Assembly: GCA_001600455.1 (NCBI GenBank)
Contig: BCKC01000002.1
Location: forward strand, 806,001-870,000
Direction: 5' to 3'
DNA: 64,000 nt
Source of the DNA: Endocalyx cinctus
Taxonomy: Eukaryota > Ascomycota > Sordariomycetes > Amphisphaeriales > Apiosporaceae
A program made the translations under genes and the position numbers. The notes beneath the pieces were generated by a model that saw only the letters and a program-made list of their open reading frames with translations, did not search any database and was not told where the DNA came from. Numbering within the stretch: the first letter of the stretch is position 1; each line of letters begins with the position of its first letter. This document shows, in pieces, positions 22,707-35,513 of the stretch.

Positions 22707-24248
22707 TTACGAAGCCGTCATAAACTTCTCAAACAAAGGCTTCATCTCCTTCGCGCTCTTCTTCGGGATCCGCTCCTGCGTCTCGTAATTGACGTAAACG
22801 GACCCGAAGCGCGTCTCGTACCCCTCGGCCCACTCGAAGTTATCGAGCAGCGACCAGGCCATGTATCCCCTCACTTTACAGCCGTCCTCGCCGACGGCCC
22901 GCGCCATCGCCTCGACGTACGTGCGGAAGTAGTCGCAGCGGAACTCGTCCTCGAGCATCTCCTCGACGCCCATCTCGTTCTCGCCCTTGATGCTCGTCCC
23001 GTTCTCCGTCACGTAGATGTCCGGGTACCCGTACCGCTTGCTGAGGAAGTTGATCAGGTTCCGGAACCCGCGCGGGTTCGGCCGCAGCCAGAACGACTGC
23101 GTCTCGGCGCCGATGCACTCGCCGCTCTTGCTCGTCGCGTGCGTCGTCAGGTTGCCGAGGAAATCGTCCGGGTCCGCGGGGCCGTCCCGGTGCTTCACGT
23201 AGTCGGCCGTGTAGTGGTTCATGCCGTAAAAGTCGTTCGACCCTTTCACCATCGCCGCCTCTTCGGGCGTAAACTCGGGGAGCCGGTCCCCGAGCTGCTT
23301 GCGCACCGAGTCCGGGTACTTTCCGAAGTAGACCGGGTCCGCGAACCAGCACGTGTGGAATTCCATCTTGCGCACGGCCGCCTCGACGTCCTTGGGGTCT
23401 TCCGGGTCCCACGGGTAGGCCCAGTCGCCGTTCAGGGTGATCCCGATCTGACCCTTATCGGTCGGCTTGAATTCCTCGCGGTACACCTTGACGGCCCTGG
23501 CGTGCGCTAGGAGCAGGTTGTGGCCCACGATCCAAGGCTCTCGGCTTGAGTCGCCGACGGGGGACTTGTTCCGATCTGAAGTGTGGCCTGGCGCGAAGTA
23601 GCCGGTGCTGTAGCCTAGAATGGAGCTGCACCAGGGTTCGTTGAAGGTGATCCAGTTCTTGCACTTAGGGATAGCCTTATACACGACGCGAGCGTAGTTT
23701 TCGAAGTCCAAGGGAAATTCCTCCTTATTTAACAAGCCTCCGTATCGCTTGTCGAGAGCATCGGGGACGTCCCAGTGAAGCAAAGTGATGAATGGGATGA
23801 TACCGGCCTCAAGCAAGTCATCGACGAATTTAACGTAGTGGTCAATACCGGCTTGGTTGACGGGGTCGTTTCGACCGCCGAGAGGGATGATGCGGGACCA
23901 CGACAGAGAAAATCGATAGCACCTGGAGCCCAAGCTTTTCAATAGGGCAATGTCTTCAGCCGTTCGGTTATATGAGTCGCAAGCGTCTTTTCCCGAATCT
24001 CCACCTGCAATCTTTCCTTCGGTTTCGCAAAAAGTATCCCATATAGTCGGGCCACGGCCATCTTTATCGACGGCACCCTCGACCTGGTAGCTATATTCAT
24101 AATATGATCGATCATGTTAGCTATTGTAAAACAACCCCTTATTCTCTGTGCATGTTTTGTATATCTAATGAAGACCTCATTTAGGACACGGCGGCGAAAC
24201 TCACGCAGCGGTAGCAAACCCCCAGCAAAAGTCGGATGGCAAAGACAT
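22707..24248 (-). CDS. GH1 beta-glucosidase, intracellular type
   Basis: Glycoside hydrolase family 1 retaining enzyme that releases glucose from cellobiose and other beta-glucosides. Exon 1 24248-24205 (15 codons), intron 114 nt, exon 2 24090-22707; 475 aa, the normal GH1 length. The N-terminus DFCWGFATAAYQVEGA is the GH1 signature, and the splice falls inside it. The acid/base glutamate is E166 in TFNEPW and the nucleophile is E377 in YVTENGTS. FITLLHWDVPDAL and the C-terminal AWSLLDNFEWAEGYETRFG complete the family pattern. There is no signal peptide, so it is probably cytosolic, like the intracellular inducer-processing beta-glucosidases (BGL2/Cel1A type) of cellulolytic fungi. GC is much higher in the C-terminal half (22750-23500). 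Confidence 0.95.
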
Positions 24249-25709
24249 GGTCTTAGTTTTTGACACGTTGTTCTGTCGCTCTCGTTGTTGTCTCCTCGTT
24301 TGGGAAAATGGATATTTAAAACGACCCAGCCAAGACTTGATCATTTTTGACCTTTTCTTTTTTTTTCCTTTCTTAAGGCGGGAAGAAAAAAAGCGAGATG
24401 AAGAATAGGGAGATCAGGGAAACAGGACTCTCTTATGCTCTAGACATCGGAACCCCATCGTCTTCTTATATTTTATTTACCCCGGTTCATCAATTCTCAC
24501 TCGGTCGACACCTTTCTGCCATATTATTCACATACTTTCCCGATTTTCCCATATCGGACCGTGACGACCGAAGAGCTAAGTTTGTGTGAAGATGGCTGTT
24601 CTCCAACCCATTCATGCCATGGCGACAATCTCCGTCGCGGGGTAATTGGAGCTGCACATAACAAAGTGTTATAGGCATGGCGTATACTCGATATGGACAC
24701 CCCCACATGGAATCCTCCACCTTTGAGCGGCAACTTACTGGACACCAGCGACGGCCCGCCTCTCCGGCCAGGTGAAAGGCACACGAAAAGACATGTGACA
24801 TTTATGCAGCCGAGAAATTCGCTTAATATTCGGGGCGACGATCGAAACGGAAAGCAATAGACAATGGGCCTTCGAAAGATCGCCGTCCCTTGGGTTCGGG
24901 ATTGTAACGAATGGGTGAAAGGTAGCGTTTATAACCAGATTTTAACACACCACCGTTACAGAAGTGAGACCCACGTTTTCGGCTACGACACTATTCCCTT
25001 GCTTTGGATTGCATTGGAAAAAGGTTCCGAAGATGGTGCGGCAAAGGTACAGGTAGATTTGAAGAGCTAGACCCTGAAGCTAGGCCCAGAGAAGGGGAGG
25101 GGAATACTCCAAAGTTGGAAGTTGGAGAAGGGCTGACGCAAGTCGAAACCAATGAGTAGTGGAAGCCGGCGAGAGTATTATTCATAAGACGCCGACATAT
25201 AACTTCATACGTTCGATTTTTGCGGAAATAGCTTCCTATATTCATTCACGCAGCGTAACCATAAGCATGCTGAGGAAATGTTTGATTATCGTGAAAATCC
25301 TTGTGAATAATTAGGTCGACCGCTCGTGTCTACCCAGTTTTTAAGATGACAGAAACATCTCATTCGATGCAAATTATTTTCCCATCCGGAACCTCGGATC
25401 CCAGATCCATGATAGCTGGTCTTTTCCGAACCTTGCAGAGCTTCTCTAAACATTAAACATTGAACCCTAATATCAGCTGCATAACTTATAACACAATAAT
25501 TTTACCATGTTGATCGCTGTTGTGTAACTCCATCTCTCTTTCGTTCGTTGTCGTTTCTACACACAAAGGAAACCGTAATTGACACATTCTTGGCACGTTG
25601 CAACGGAATCTGATTGTCATCGATCCAGTTCCCATATTTCTTCCTAGATGGGAGAGGAACGCGTAATTGATAATAGCGTCCGGGTTTCCTTCAAACCCTA
25701 TCATGCATC
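24249..25709. other. Intergenic
   Basis: 1.5 kb upstream of the beta-glucosidase and downstream of the GFA-family gene. A pyrimidine tract at 24350-24375 lies about 110 bp before the glucosidase start. Small frames on both strands (24398-24801, 25486-25704) lack protein-like features. No gene seen. Confidence 0.5.
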
Positions 25710-26604
25710 TTAAGCAGTGGTGGTTGGGGTTGAAAGATTGTGCTGTCCTTCGTCGGCCTCGCCACGTTTTCTTTTGCCTGTGGTGGATGATTCTGACGCT
25801 TCTGCCTCGTCTTCAAGTTGATTATCATCGGTCCATTCGGTAATTTCGAACTCTACGTGAACACGACCGTCTCGACTTTGCTGAACACCTTTTGTTGTAC
25901 GCATGTTACCAAGGCGACTACCGGATATCATACTCTCAAACCAGGGTATCCTGGTGGTCTCTTGTCCGACTAACTCTCTATTCCGTCTAGGTGCAATTGT
26001 GGGAGCGGGTACTATATCCATTAGATCGGCTTCCGACTCGTCCGGAATCAGACCCATTTCCTCAAGACCATGAAGATCTTCAGTTAACAGGCTTCCTAGC
26101 GTCAATTGAATATAATCGGCCTCAGTTCTGGGTTGCTCAGACCAATACGAAAGCGGAGTGCCGCAGAAGCCGCAGAACTGTCTGATAGCATATTGTTCGT
26201 CCGGGTGAGAAAATACGCGTCGAATAGCCGACCTTGTTTCGTCGGGAAAGAATGGGAATATTCGACTATGGTACCAAGCTAGCGGAATACGGATGAATGC
26301 AGAGAGTGGTGCAGCGGAGGACATGCCTACAAGTGATACAAGAATAAATAGTTAGTGCTAGTCTATGACCTCACGATGGTAGAAGCTGGTTTCGAGCTGT
26401 ACAAATACGAAAAAGAAAGGGCTTCACAAAAAAACAAAACACAAAACAGAATAGCAAGTTGGTAGAATATTAGAGAAACTTACGGTGACCAGCATCAGAA
26501 TCGAAGATAAGCTGAACAGTATCTGATGAAGCTTCAGGAATATAAACGATATATTGATTCCGACCACAATGACAGCTGCCCCGCAGAGCTTTTCCAGAGC
26601 TCAT
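25710..26604 (-). CDS. GFA / CENP-V family (DUF636) protein, divergent
   Basis: Exons 26604-26484 and 26326-25710 (intron 157 nt, GTAAGT donor), giving 245 aa. The N-terminal GSCHCGRNQYIVYIP and the middle QFCGFCGTPLSYW are the first and last zinc-ligand motifs of the glutathione-dependent formaldehyde-activating (GFA) fold. The usual central CHCxxC motif is missing: the sequence around it reads GHRMSSAAPLSAFIRIPLAW. The C-terminal 100 residues are acidic and probably disordered, with a KRKR basic patch. Because the central cysteines are absent, thiol-adduct catalysis is doubtful. A structural zinc-binding role is as likely. Cytosolic or nuclear by lack of targeting signals. Confidence 0.8.
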
Positions 26605-27360
26605 TTTGAAACGTTTGTTTTTTAGTTGAATTTTACAAGTCAATTGAAAGAATAAAATAGACGTTATTATAATGATGACTCTCTTTTCTTCTTCTTTTTC
26701 TTTCAATTATCAGTTCGAGGTTTGAAAGCTCGTTGAAATAATTCCAGGAATAAACTTGTAAAATCAAGCGTACGGAAACCGAGCATTCTCGAAGCTTCAG
26801 CTAGTATTCCATGACTTTACTTCTTTACTTTTTTTTAATTGGGGTATTCAAGAACAGCGCGTCATAAGTATAGGAATACCCATGTATTATTGGTTGGTTG
26901 ATCGGATAGCTAGTGACATCCACATAGACCCACAGATGCCTCTTTAGAGTTGTGAAGTTCCTTAGAGCGGCTTAGATTGTTACTGTAGTGTACTATTTCA
27001 CTCTAAATAGCATTGTACCAAGCCAGCAAGCCTGCTACAATAAAGAAGCTCAGTACATACACAGGATACATACTGTACCTACATCCATGGATATTGGAAG
27101 TAAGCGCTGAACAGCACCTTGAAGCCACTGACGATATTTTATTAGGTATTATATGTATGTAGTAGCCACTGCAGTACTCCGGACACTAACTTCCAACACT
27201 GCTCATCAACGCTAATTGCTAAATATTTAATCAGTTTCTATATTATTATGTATAATGGATCCATGGATATTTAAGAACACGCATATATAGTGCCACTCGA
27301 CGTAGAAAATCTATTAAGTTCATGTTGCCGGTTTGATCTATATTACCATAAATAAGCCGA
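26605..27360. other. Intergenic
   Basis: 0.75 kb between two minus-strand genes, AT-rich. GGATCCATGGATAT at about 27256 repeats an ATCCATGGATAT near 27082. No gene seen. Confidence 0.5.
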
Positions 27361-28952
27361 TTATCCTGTCTCGTCTTTAGGCAGGTCTCGCGTTCCTAGT
27401 ACAGCCGCATCATTCTCCCGCGTAATGGGCTCATCCTGCTGATCCCGGCTCGCCTGAGATTCCACGTCGGACGATTTCTCCTCGTCCCTTTGGAGCCACC
27501 ACTTGAAGAAGATGGTTAAAAATTGCGCCACGAACACCTGCTCCACCGTGTACAGCAGGACGGGCACCTGGATCGAGGAAATCGTGAAATTATCCAGCTG
27601 AGACCACATCGCCGCCGCCAGGGGGATACCGAGGCCGGTCGTCTTGGCCGCTCCGCAAAAGCAGATGGCGATCACTTGTTTCCTAGGCATCCTCCTGACC
27701 GTGATTGCTCGTCTCAATATTTTCGGAAGGTATGACGCTATCTTGGAGTCGGCCACGTTTCCGTTGACGAAATCAACTATAATTTCCGGGGGATACGCAA
27801 TCCAATAACAGATAATGGTAAACAATAGATACTCTGCCACGTTCATAAACACGTTGAAAATAATGGAAGATGTAGGTAATTCGGTCAGAGCACCTGTTTG
27901 GAACGCCCCTGAGAATGTCGACCTAGTTAGTAGTAGTATTCTTATGTTAGTATACACAAACACCGTACCAGGATGGATGGCTAGGACTTGGTTAGGATAT
28001 ATATTCACATACCATGCGACCAAAACTAGCGCAATCGAAGACAGCTTGGCGAGCTTAAACGTCGTCAATGTCCAAGTGACCTGTTTTGGAAATATCCACC
28101 GTAAACCCTGGCCAACAGCAAGCGGTAACAGCACGCTGAGGCCCAGTTGCTGTATCACATTTTTATACATGGTCCCTAAGGTGCCTGCGTCAGGACCAGC
28201 CGGTCTCAGCGAATCAAACACGCTGTCGGTAGGCAGGAAGCCGTATATCAACCACGGTGATAGGAACGATCCTATGACGTTCCCGATCACCACCTCTATG
28301 ATAGCAGCGGCCTCGTCGCCGCCCGCGTTTCTCGTCATGACGACGTTAGACGCGATAGTCGTCGGTATGCAGCCAACGACGACCATACCTATGAGAATAC
28401 TAGGATCTATAACCCCCGAACTCACCCCGCCCGCGGCGACGATGATCCGTATGATAACTGAACGCTAATTAGTTAAGTTAATTCAGAGGGGTTATTTGTC
28501 AGACTTATGTACCAAATTGTATGATTGGTATCAGGATAAGACTGATACCCTGTACCATAATATGCAAACGCCAATTCGTGACATGTTCCCTAAGCTTGGA
28601 CGTGCTGAGTTGAGCGCCGTTTATTAAGAATATGGCCGCTATGGCTCCATATAAGATGGAGTATTCGGACCGTATGATTCCTCCACGTGCCGCAACATCT
28701 GTGATATAAAATTTAGCATTTGGTTCATTTGGTCCTTATTCAGAAGGGATTAGAGAAGGAAGGAGAGTGGGAAAAAAAAAAAAGAGTCGGCGTACGCGGG
28801 AAGAAATATCCCAGCACGGCGGCGAGGCCAAACCCAAAGGCAAGCCAATTGGCGATCAAAAAGTCTAGGATCTTTTTGAAGGTCTGATATGTTTTTGACT
28901 GGCCTTCAACTTCGTCTCCACCATGTGTCTCACTCGTTGGCGCGTTCTCCAT
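27361..28952 (-). CDS. Rch1 / SLC10A7-like membrane transporter (SBF-like)
   Basis: Member of the bile-acid:sodium symporter-like family that includes Candida Rch1, a plasma-membrane regulator of calcium uptake, and human SLC10A7. Exons (minus): 28952-28796, 28698-28513, 28457-28013, 27922-27361, giving 449 aa. About ten hydrophobic segments are visible, starting with FLIANWLAFGFGLAAVLGYF. Family landmarks are RSEYSILYGAIAAIF, GVIDPSILIGMVVVGCIPTT, TRNAGGDEAAAIIEVVIGN, STFSGAFQTGA and AAKTTGLGIPLAAAMW. The C-terminal tail is cytosolic, acidic and Ser-rich. The 90-nt segment 27923-28012 is free of stops but has GTATGT, CTAAC and TAG signals. Removing it joins VLVAW to STFSGAF, a conserved contiguous stretch, so I call it an intron. 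Role in Ca homeostasis is by homology. Confidence 0.9.
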
Positions 28953-31713
28953 GATGGGTTATCTACTATCTATCATAGCACAGTCTTCTTAAATAATAAT
29001 ACAAATAAAATAAAAAATCTTCTTTTGGTTTGCCAGGTATCGAGCCTTAGAGGCTCTACCGAGCAAGGTAGTATAAATGAAGCTTTCTCGAAACGTGGGT
29101 ATTAATCAAGGAAGTTAAATATTATGCATAACTATAAATATGAGCCTTGTACGTAAGGAAAAATGAGGTCTCAGTAAAGATGGGGAAAAAAAAGCTTGAC
29201 AACACCGTGAAAAGTCAAATCTACATGATCACTTTATTTCCGTATCCTTCCTGTTTGGACCCACATTCCACCACCTACCCAGTCCCGATCTCGGTTTTCG
29301 AAGAAAATAAAATGAGAAGTACCCACGCTGTCACGGAGGTTTTCTCCGAACACTTGGTAGAGGTACCACCAGCCGATAACGATCCGGGGTATTCATTCTC
29401 TTCATCTTCCTTATCGAACAATAGCCATTGACCAGTAAGGAATAAGGGTACGAACCATTTCAACGTAGTTGATTTTTTTTTTTTTTGAGTTGTTGGTTTT
29501 TCTATAGGTAGAACTGAACTGATCATCCCTTTGTATACTTTTATCACCGGCCATTGTCGGCTATCGCTCGATCGCCCCCGTCACCTTCGGACTCCATATA
29601 TATACTACGTATACTCCGTACTTAGGGTAGCTTTTGATATATATAGTTCGAATATCCTTGAGCTATATAACACGATTTCATTACCTCTAATGAACATTGG
29701 GTAAGTATTTATCCTTTAAAAAAACGACAACGATTTATTTTTTTCTCTTTGTCTCCTCGAGGCCGAATCTTCCGAGCGCCGAGTGGTCTTCTTTTAGGTG
29801 ACGTTAATCTAGTTTCGGAGCCGGAGCATAGCACACGAACGGTTGTATATCCGTTAAAGGAAATTTTCTTCTCCTTTCTTTTCTCTTTTCTCTCACCTAC
29901 GGCACCTTTTCGGACTTTGTAGTTTAGCCGGAACCAAAAAGAAAAAAAAGTCGTCGAGAATTGGCCGGTGGTCGCCAAGCAAGGCAAGAAATACAAAAGC
30001 AATAGGAAAGAAGCATTATGCATTAATAGTCTTTCTAACTCAAAACAAAACTTGATTCTTTTCTTTCCTACGGTTGCATATTTCAGAAAAAGCCGTCTCA
30101 TTGGCCGTGAGGAGAAGAACACGACGTTGCGCGGTGCTGCTGGGCGTGCCTATCATTCTCTGAAAGCCCCTCTCCTCGGGGCCTTATATCGTTTAGAAGG
30201 GCCGATAATGAAACCTCTCGCCGCCGAACCTCCAGCCTTGAGATGCTCGTTTTTTTTGAATAGACGCCACACAGCCTGCCACTGGCGTTTTTATTGGCTT
30301 ATTCAGACCCTGTCCGGTTCGGTATGTAGGCAGGTAGGCGTGGCTCACTACGTAGGGTTACCCGAAACTCTTTTTTTTTCGGTACTTTCTCGGAGGAGGG
30401 TTGGAGGTCGATCGTAAAGAAGTTCGAGATAGGATGTAGACTTTCGCTATTCATGGAAACCGGTGGCAGCATCTAAGACCACTTTTCCGGCACTTCGGGA
30501 GTGTTAAAATCTTCTTCGTAAGCTAGAAGGAAAGTCGACGGAAGCGTGGAGGTGCGTAAATACGCGATAAGGGGCTGCATATTCTCGGTTGAGGTAACCA
30601 TGAGCTAAGCCTCTTCACAAGGCTGTAGACATATGTCCATTACTGGAAGGGAACGTTGACCCTCGCATCCTTCTGATTGGTTCGGCTCCGTATCGTGGTC
30701 CGAACTACTCGCTACGTACGGCGAATATGTCGCGTAACCGAAGACGCGAGGATTTCAACTGCTGAGCCTCGACGGAATCGCATCTCTACGTCCTTTTCAC
30801 TAAGCATATATATTTGATAGTATATAGTATCATTAGGCGTTTATGTAAACCTCGCGTACACTTAGATGACGTAACGAAGCGAGAGGATGCAGGAGGCATG
30901 TAATCTATATCATCAAGATCACTCGAATACGTCTCCTTCATCATCAGCCCATCAATATGTGGCTCGCAGCTCGAAGACATGACTTCCCGTTTTGCCATGG
31001 CCTGTCAGACCGGGGTCCGATATTTCCCGCCCAGTCAACTCCAATCTCGAATTTTCCCAATGCGGTGCGTGCATAAGTTCATCTCCTGGCAATATAGCCG
31101 GAAAGCTTCACGTCAATGGCATATAGGGCTGTTAAGAGCAGGGTACAGCCCGGCTGCCCGCGCATTTGTTGACTGCTACTCTGCTTAACGAAACTTCAAT
31201 TGAAAGGTACTAGCCATTGCAGATAGTGTCTCTACCAAAATTGAGTGATGTAGATCATACTCTTGTTATTCATACATCGGGGGTATGCCCATGATGGTAC
31301 CATATGCGTACGGTGTACGGTATCTCACATCCAGCGCTAACCGTCTAGAAACGATCTATTGTTTGGGAAATTCCCATAAATCATAAGAATTCGTAGTCAT
31401 ATCTTGAATATTTCGCATCTTTCATAAGGTATATTGTTCGGAGATATCCTCATATCTGTTTATCACTAGCTTGTTCACAACATAGTTCTCTGGGGAACCC
31501 AAATGAAAGCTGACGAAATCAAATGCTAGCTCCCAAGATCTTCGAAGAGAGAATGCCGGGAAGATAGTAGAGCTTGTGAGTGTCGGTTGCCTCCTGTAAT
31601 TTCATAGTGAGATTGCTCTGAGCGAATAGGTTTGCTTTCTCGGCAGGGTGAAAGTCCCTAGACGAAGATATCTTAGCAATCAATTTTTCAGAGCATCAGC
31701 TCCTAGGGCTTGA
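28953..31713. other. 2.8 kb gene-poor region
   Basis: Upstream of the Rch1-like gene. It contains one TACTCCGTA at 29612, a T-rich run at 29470-29486, and several frames of about 90-150 codons (29147-29547, 29709-30417, 30786-31188). None shows recognisable protein features, consistent splice signals or conserved motifs. No gene supported. Confidence 0.5.
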
Positions 31714-32260
31714 CTAGACGTACTTGGAATCATAGAACAGGTGAGAGAACCGGAGGCTCACGCTTGCCACGTTGAACAGAGACATGAAGACAAACTGGAA
31801 GATGTCGTCTCCATTTTTCTGGCAGATATAGTAAGTGCTGGTGCTGTAGCTGTTATTGCTTCCCTGGGTCTGATTGACACCATCCCAGTCCCAGTGGTTC
31901 TCGCAGTGGCAGCTGCTGTTTGCATTGGGGTCCATCCAGTCGACTTCAAGTATGATACAATTAATACATAATTATTTGATTACAGAGTCAAGGTGGCAGT
32001 CTTCTACTTTGGGGGATTAAAAAACTGGATCACTCACACTTGATCAGGCAATCGAACAAGGGAGCCGCGGCGTTGTCTTTATTGCACTCAATGAACATGT
32101 TGGACATCTGGAAGTCGAGGAATTGAAATTGTGATTGCGCCGCCCATGACGCTCGCTTCTGAAATGAAGATGGTTGGATCAGTTGGCGACCATGTTTGTG
32201 AGGTGGAAGGCCGGTGGCCATTGGTAGGAGAAGAAGGCAGAGAATAAGAACAAACTCCAT
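31714..32260 (-). CDS. Small cysteine-containing secreted protein, 150 aa
   Basis: Exon 1 32260-32038, intron about 94 nt, exon 2 31943-31714. The start ATG at 32260 begins a clear signal peptide (MEFVLILCLLLLPMATG). A KR pair at about residue 32 could be a Kex2-type processing site. The mature part has cysteines in CNKDN, FDCLIKC and SSCHCENH, plus YYICQKNG, and two Asn-rich N-glycosylation-type sites. It is short, secreted and of no known family, which is the usual profile of a fungal effector candidate or a small extracellular protein. The acceptor (TTGAAG) has a poor pyrimidine tract, so the exact junction is uncertain. It sits alone between gene-poor stretches. Confidence 0.65.
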
Positions 32261-35195
32261 GTTGGGACTAGGAAGTAACCCAGACTTCTTGAGATGGATG
32301 AGAAGGGAAACAAGAAAGTTATGGCTTAAATATAGATTATCTTTCATTTATCAAGAAGTAGACCACCTGCATAAACAGTTCGTGCTCCTTAAGATTGTTC
32401 TCTTCGGGATCTATTGTGAGATAGTGATCAAACAACCTAGTTGAGAAGAAATGGTAATTTGCCTTTAATGTACGCTTTTCTACCTACCTTTCCATAATGA
32501 CGGCAGGCAAACACTTCTTTCTGCTTCCAAGGCGAGTAGGTGGGATCGGGTATTAGGTAGCTCGCCTAGGACCGTCACTTCCACTTGCTGAACACTTTCT
32601 CCTCAAATCACACAATATACCTGCCTGAAGCTTGAATTATATATCTGCCTTGCCTTGAAGTATGTTCATATGTGACTGATTCCGCTACTTGAGTCCTATT
32701 TTCTTTGAAGTAACAGGTTGCTAGTTCATCATTTAACTTATAACAAACAATTGTGGGTGTTTTTCGTTAGCCATGTCATTCCCGGTCTTCATTTAATTGT
32801 GTCGTTCCATGTTTCAAGGCTTCTTGTCCCTAGAGGCAGGACGTTCCTAACATCGACATGCTCAATGATGTCACGACCGGAAGGAAACTTCGATAAATGA
32901 CCACGGGTGTGTATCGCAGTGGGCGCCTACCGTTTTGGATGTTGAAAATCCTGCCCTGAGTTGGCCTTTGACGTGTTATTGATTCTCAAGCCACTAGGGA
33001 TGAATGTACTTTTCTCGACACTGAGTATCGTTAGATGAAAACATGCTCCTCGATATTTCCAAAATTTTCGAGGTCGGCCCCCAAACTTCAAAAAGACGCG
33101 ATTTTCTTGGCTAGGTAGCTGAAGGGGTCTGGCGTCGCGTGTGAATAAATACCGTCAACGTTACCTTATAAAGGATGATGTTTTCATGTACGATGTGTTT
33201 AGCGCATGCAGGTCTATCTCAAGGGACGCGACAGCCCGTAATGCCAGGTATGTCACAAACTACGCCACTAATCAACACCGACGGCGCATCCCGATGAGAG
33301 GGCGTTTTCACAAGGATCAAGCCCATATCTCTACAAGTAGGCTTTGTGTGAACTACACTAGATGACATGATCGACAAAGATTCGGTCGGCCGCACATGCT
33401 CACGAAAAATACATGCATCTCTCTGGATCTTCGAGCCAGTCTGACCGTCACAATATTCACCCCGTGACCAAGTCAAGGTTGTATGGATGTTCAGCCCTTT
33501 TTCATTTCGTTTTCGTTTTCGCGCTGAAAGCAAAGTGATTATTTCATTATTAAACAGGCAGTGTTGGATACGTGGTGGTTGGAATATTTGCGGACCTTCA
33601 TCAAAGGACCGAAATGGCAAGTAATGTTTTCGAAGAATGATTCGTTCTAGAAACTTACCTAGTAGAAGAAGTTACCCACAATGTACATTATCATTCTGTT
33701 ACAGAATAGGACAAGTCTATTGTAGTTGTGTAGATAAACTAGGTACTCCGTATGTAATTTTATGATGGATATGTATATGTATTGTCCATATAACGCTCAT
33801 CCGCGAATATTCAATAGGCTTATTCGCTACGTGTATGGATACCTACCGTACATACGAGATGCAGGGAATAAAAAATTCGTTGAGAAAGCACCGAGCCCCA
33901 CCAACCCACCAAATCTATAAATAAATAATTATGACAACCGTGGATACAACCCTAGTCTACCATTGGTCTTGCCCCCGGGCCCTGGTCAGATACTAATGTA
34001 GCTATTTCGTTCGTACGTAAGTGGGCTTTACGAAGGCATGCTGCTTTTAAGTCTGACCCTACAGTAGCTATACCCTGTCATATTACAAGTATTTATCGAG
34101 GTATATCGTATGCAGGTCGGTCTTTAAATTCCGTGAGCATTTACACTAAAATATTGCCCTATATAAGAAGCTTGGGGTTTGTGTATAATCAACTATAGTC
34201 AAGGGTCTTCATAGTTCTCTTACTACGTATACGTAAAGACTTGAAGAGAAAGGAATGAAGATACGGACTTTTCCTGGATGCGCCTTATTTATATGGGTAA
34301 TATCCACGGATATCCGTGCTACCCTAGGAGGTACTTGTATGTGCCATGCCCGGCACTGCTAGGTCTGCCAGCGACCTAGGTAGTCATAGCACATAACAAG
34401 ATCTGACTTTCTCAACAATATAATTTCAATAAAATAAAATATGAATATATATGTAAAGCCTGGATAAGTGTTATATTTGAGATCATAGTCGGCCCGCACG
34501 AAGCTCTGGCGCCTATTTAGTATGGTGAATTGGGTTCTATCAATCTCGTTCGTTGAAAGCCAAGTCTGCCCACACGCCGAAAGCCAATATCTGCCTTCCG
34601 AATCTCCCACCCTGCGCCGCACCGCCGGATCGGGTTGAGAATCTCTTAGATATTTCTTGGCTATGTTGTTAACTTACAGCATACTTGGCAGCTTGAAAAA
34701 AAAGCAGAGAATGCCGAGTAAGAGGAGCAGGAAACGCGATTGATACGGAGTAGGGCCAGGATATGACACCCCGGAGATATCATCGACCCGGCAGAAACGA
34801 AACCATTACATAATAGACCAAAATTTGACTATTTGAGGTTTGAAGGGAGAAGATTAAACGGAAGCTTTTGAGAAATGAACGCTTGATCGGTACCTATACC
34901 TCTTTTTTTCCCCATTGAGTAGATGATCACGAACTGGTATACCTAGCCCGGGGTCGGACCTAGATCGAGGTAAGAGTGACAATTGGCCTCACTCGGAGGA
35001 CATATTATGTGCAGGTTTTGCAACATTTACCGTGCTTGTTTGTTCCTTGAATGAAGTCTTCTGGGACTGGAATGTACTATCAGACTATGTTTAGCTTAGC
35101 TAACGTCAGGAATTTTCTCTTTAATGAACAGATTTACTCAGAATGAACATGAAGGGTGATTCTACCCAACGTGTGATCAAGGAGCGTAGTCAAGC

Positions 35196-35513
35196 TCAAT
35201 AGACCTTGGCAACTTTGATACCACCTAGGACCTCTTTTGTAAGGCCAATTGCCTCTCTGATTCGTCTGCATCGGCATATGAATAGTCACGGCGAGAGCGT
35301 CGACCCTCGGGAGCTGGCTTTAGGTGATTTTGGTTCCGTGCTGTCGACATGGTTCACCTCAATTTTGAAGTCGGAGATGTGGGGGACGTGTCTTCCGTAT
35401 AAAGGTATCCGCATACCGATCTGTCTATGTCGACGGTATTTTGGTGAGGGTAAGATTTCGTATGGGTTCGTCATGCCCAGCCAGCGAGCAGGGTCGACGT
35501 AAAAGCAGCACAT
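35196..35513 (-). pseudogene. Possible decayed coding remnant
   Basis: A minus-strand frame reads protein-like sequence (FYVDPARWLGMTNPYEI, HVPHISDFKIEVNHVDST, then after one in-frame TGA, RRIREAIGLTKEVLGGIKVAK) and ends at a TGA near 35198. The TGA inside could be a mutated CGA. I do not recognise the family and see no adjoining exons. Confidence 0.25.

Noticed and set aside
29147..30417. Several frames of 90-150 codons
   Set aside because: No motifs, poor composition, no supporting splice sites; both strands equally open.
33219..33620. 133-codon minus-strand frame
   Set aside because: No ATG at a sensible point, no recognisable domain, overlapping plus-strand frame of similar quality.
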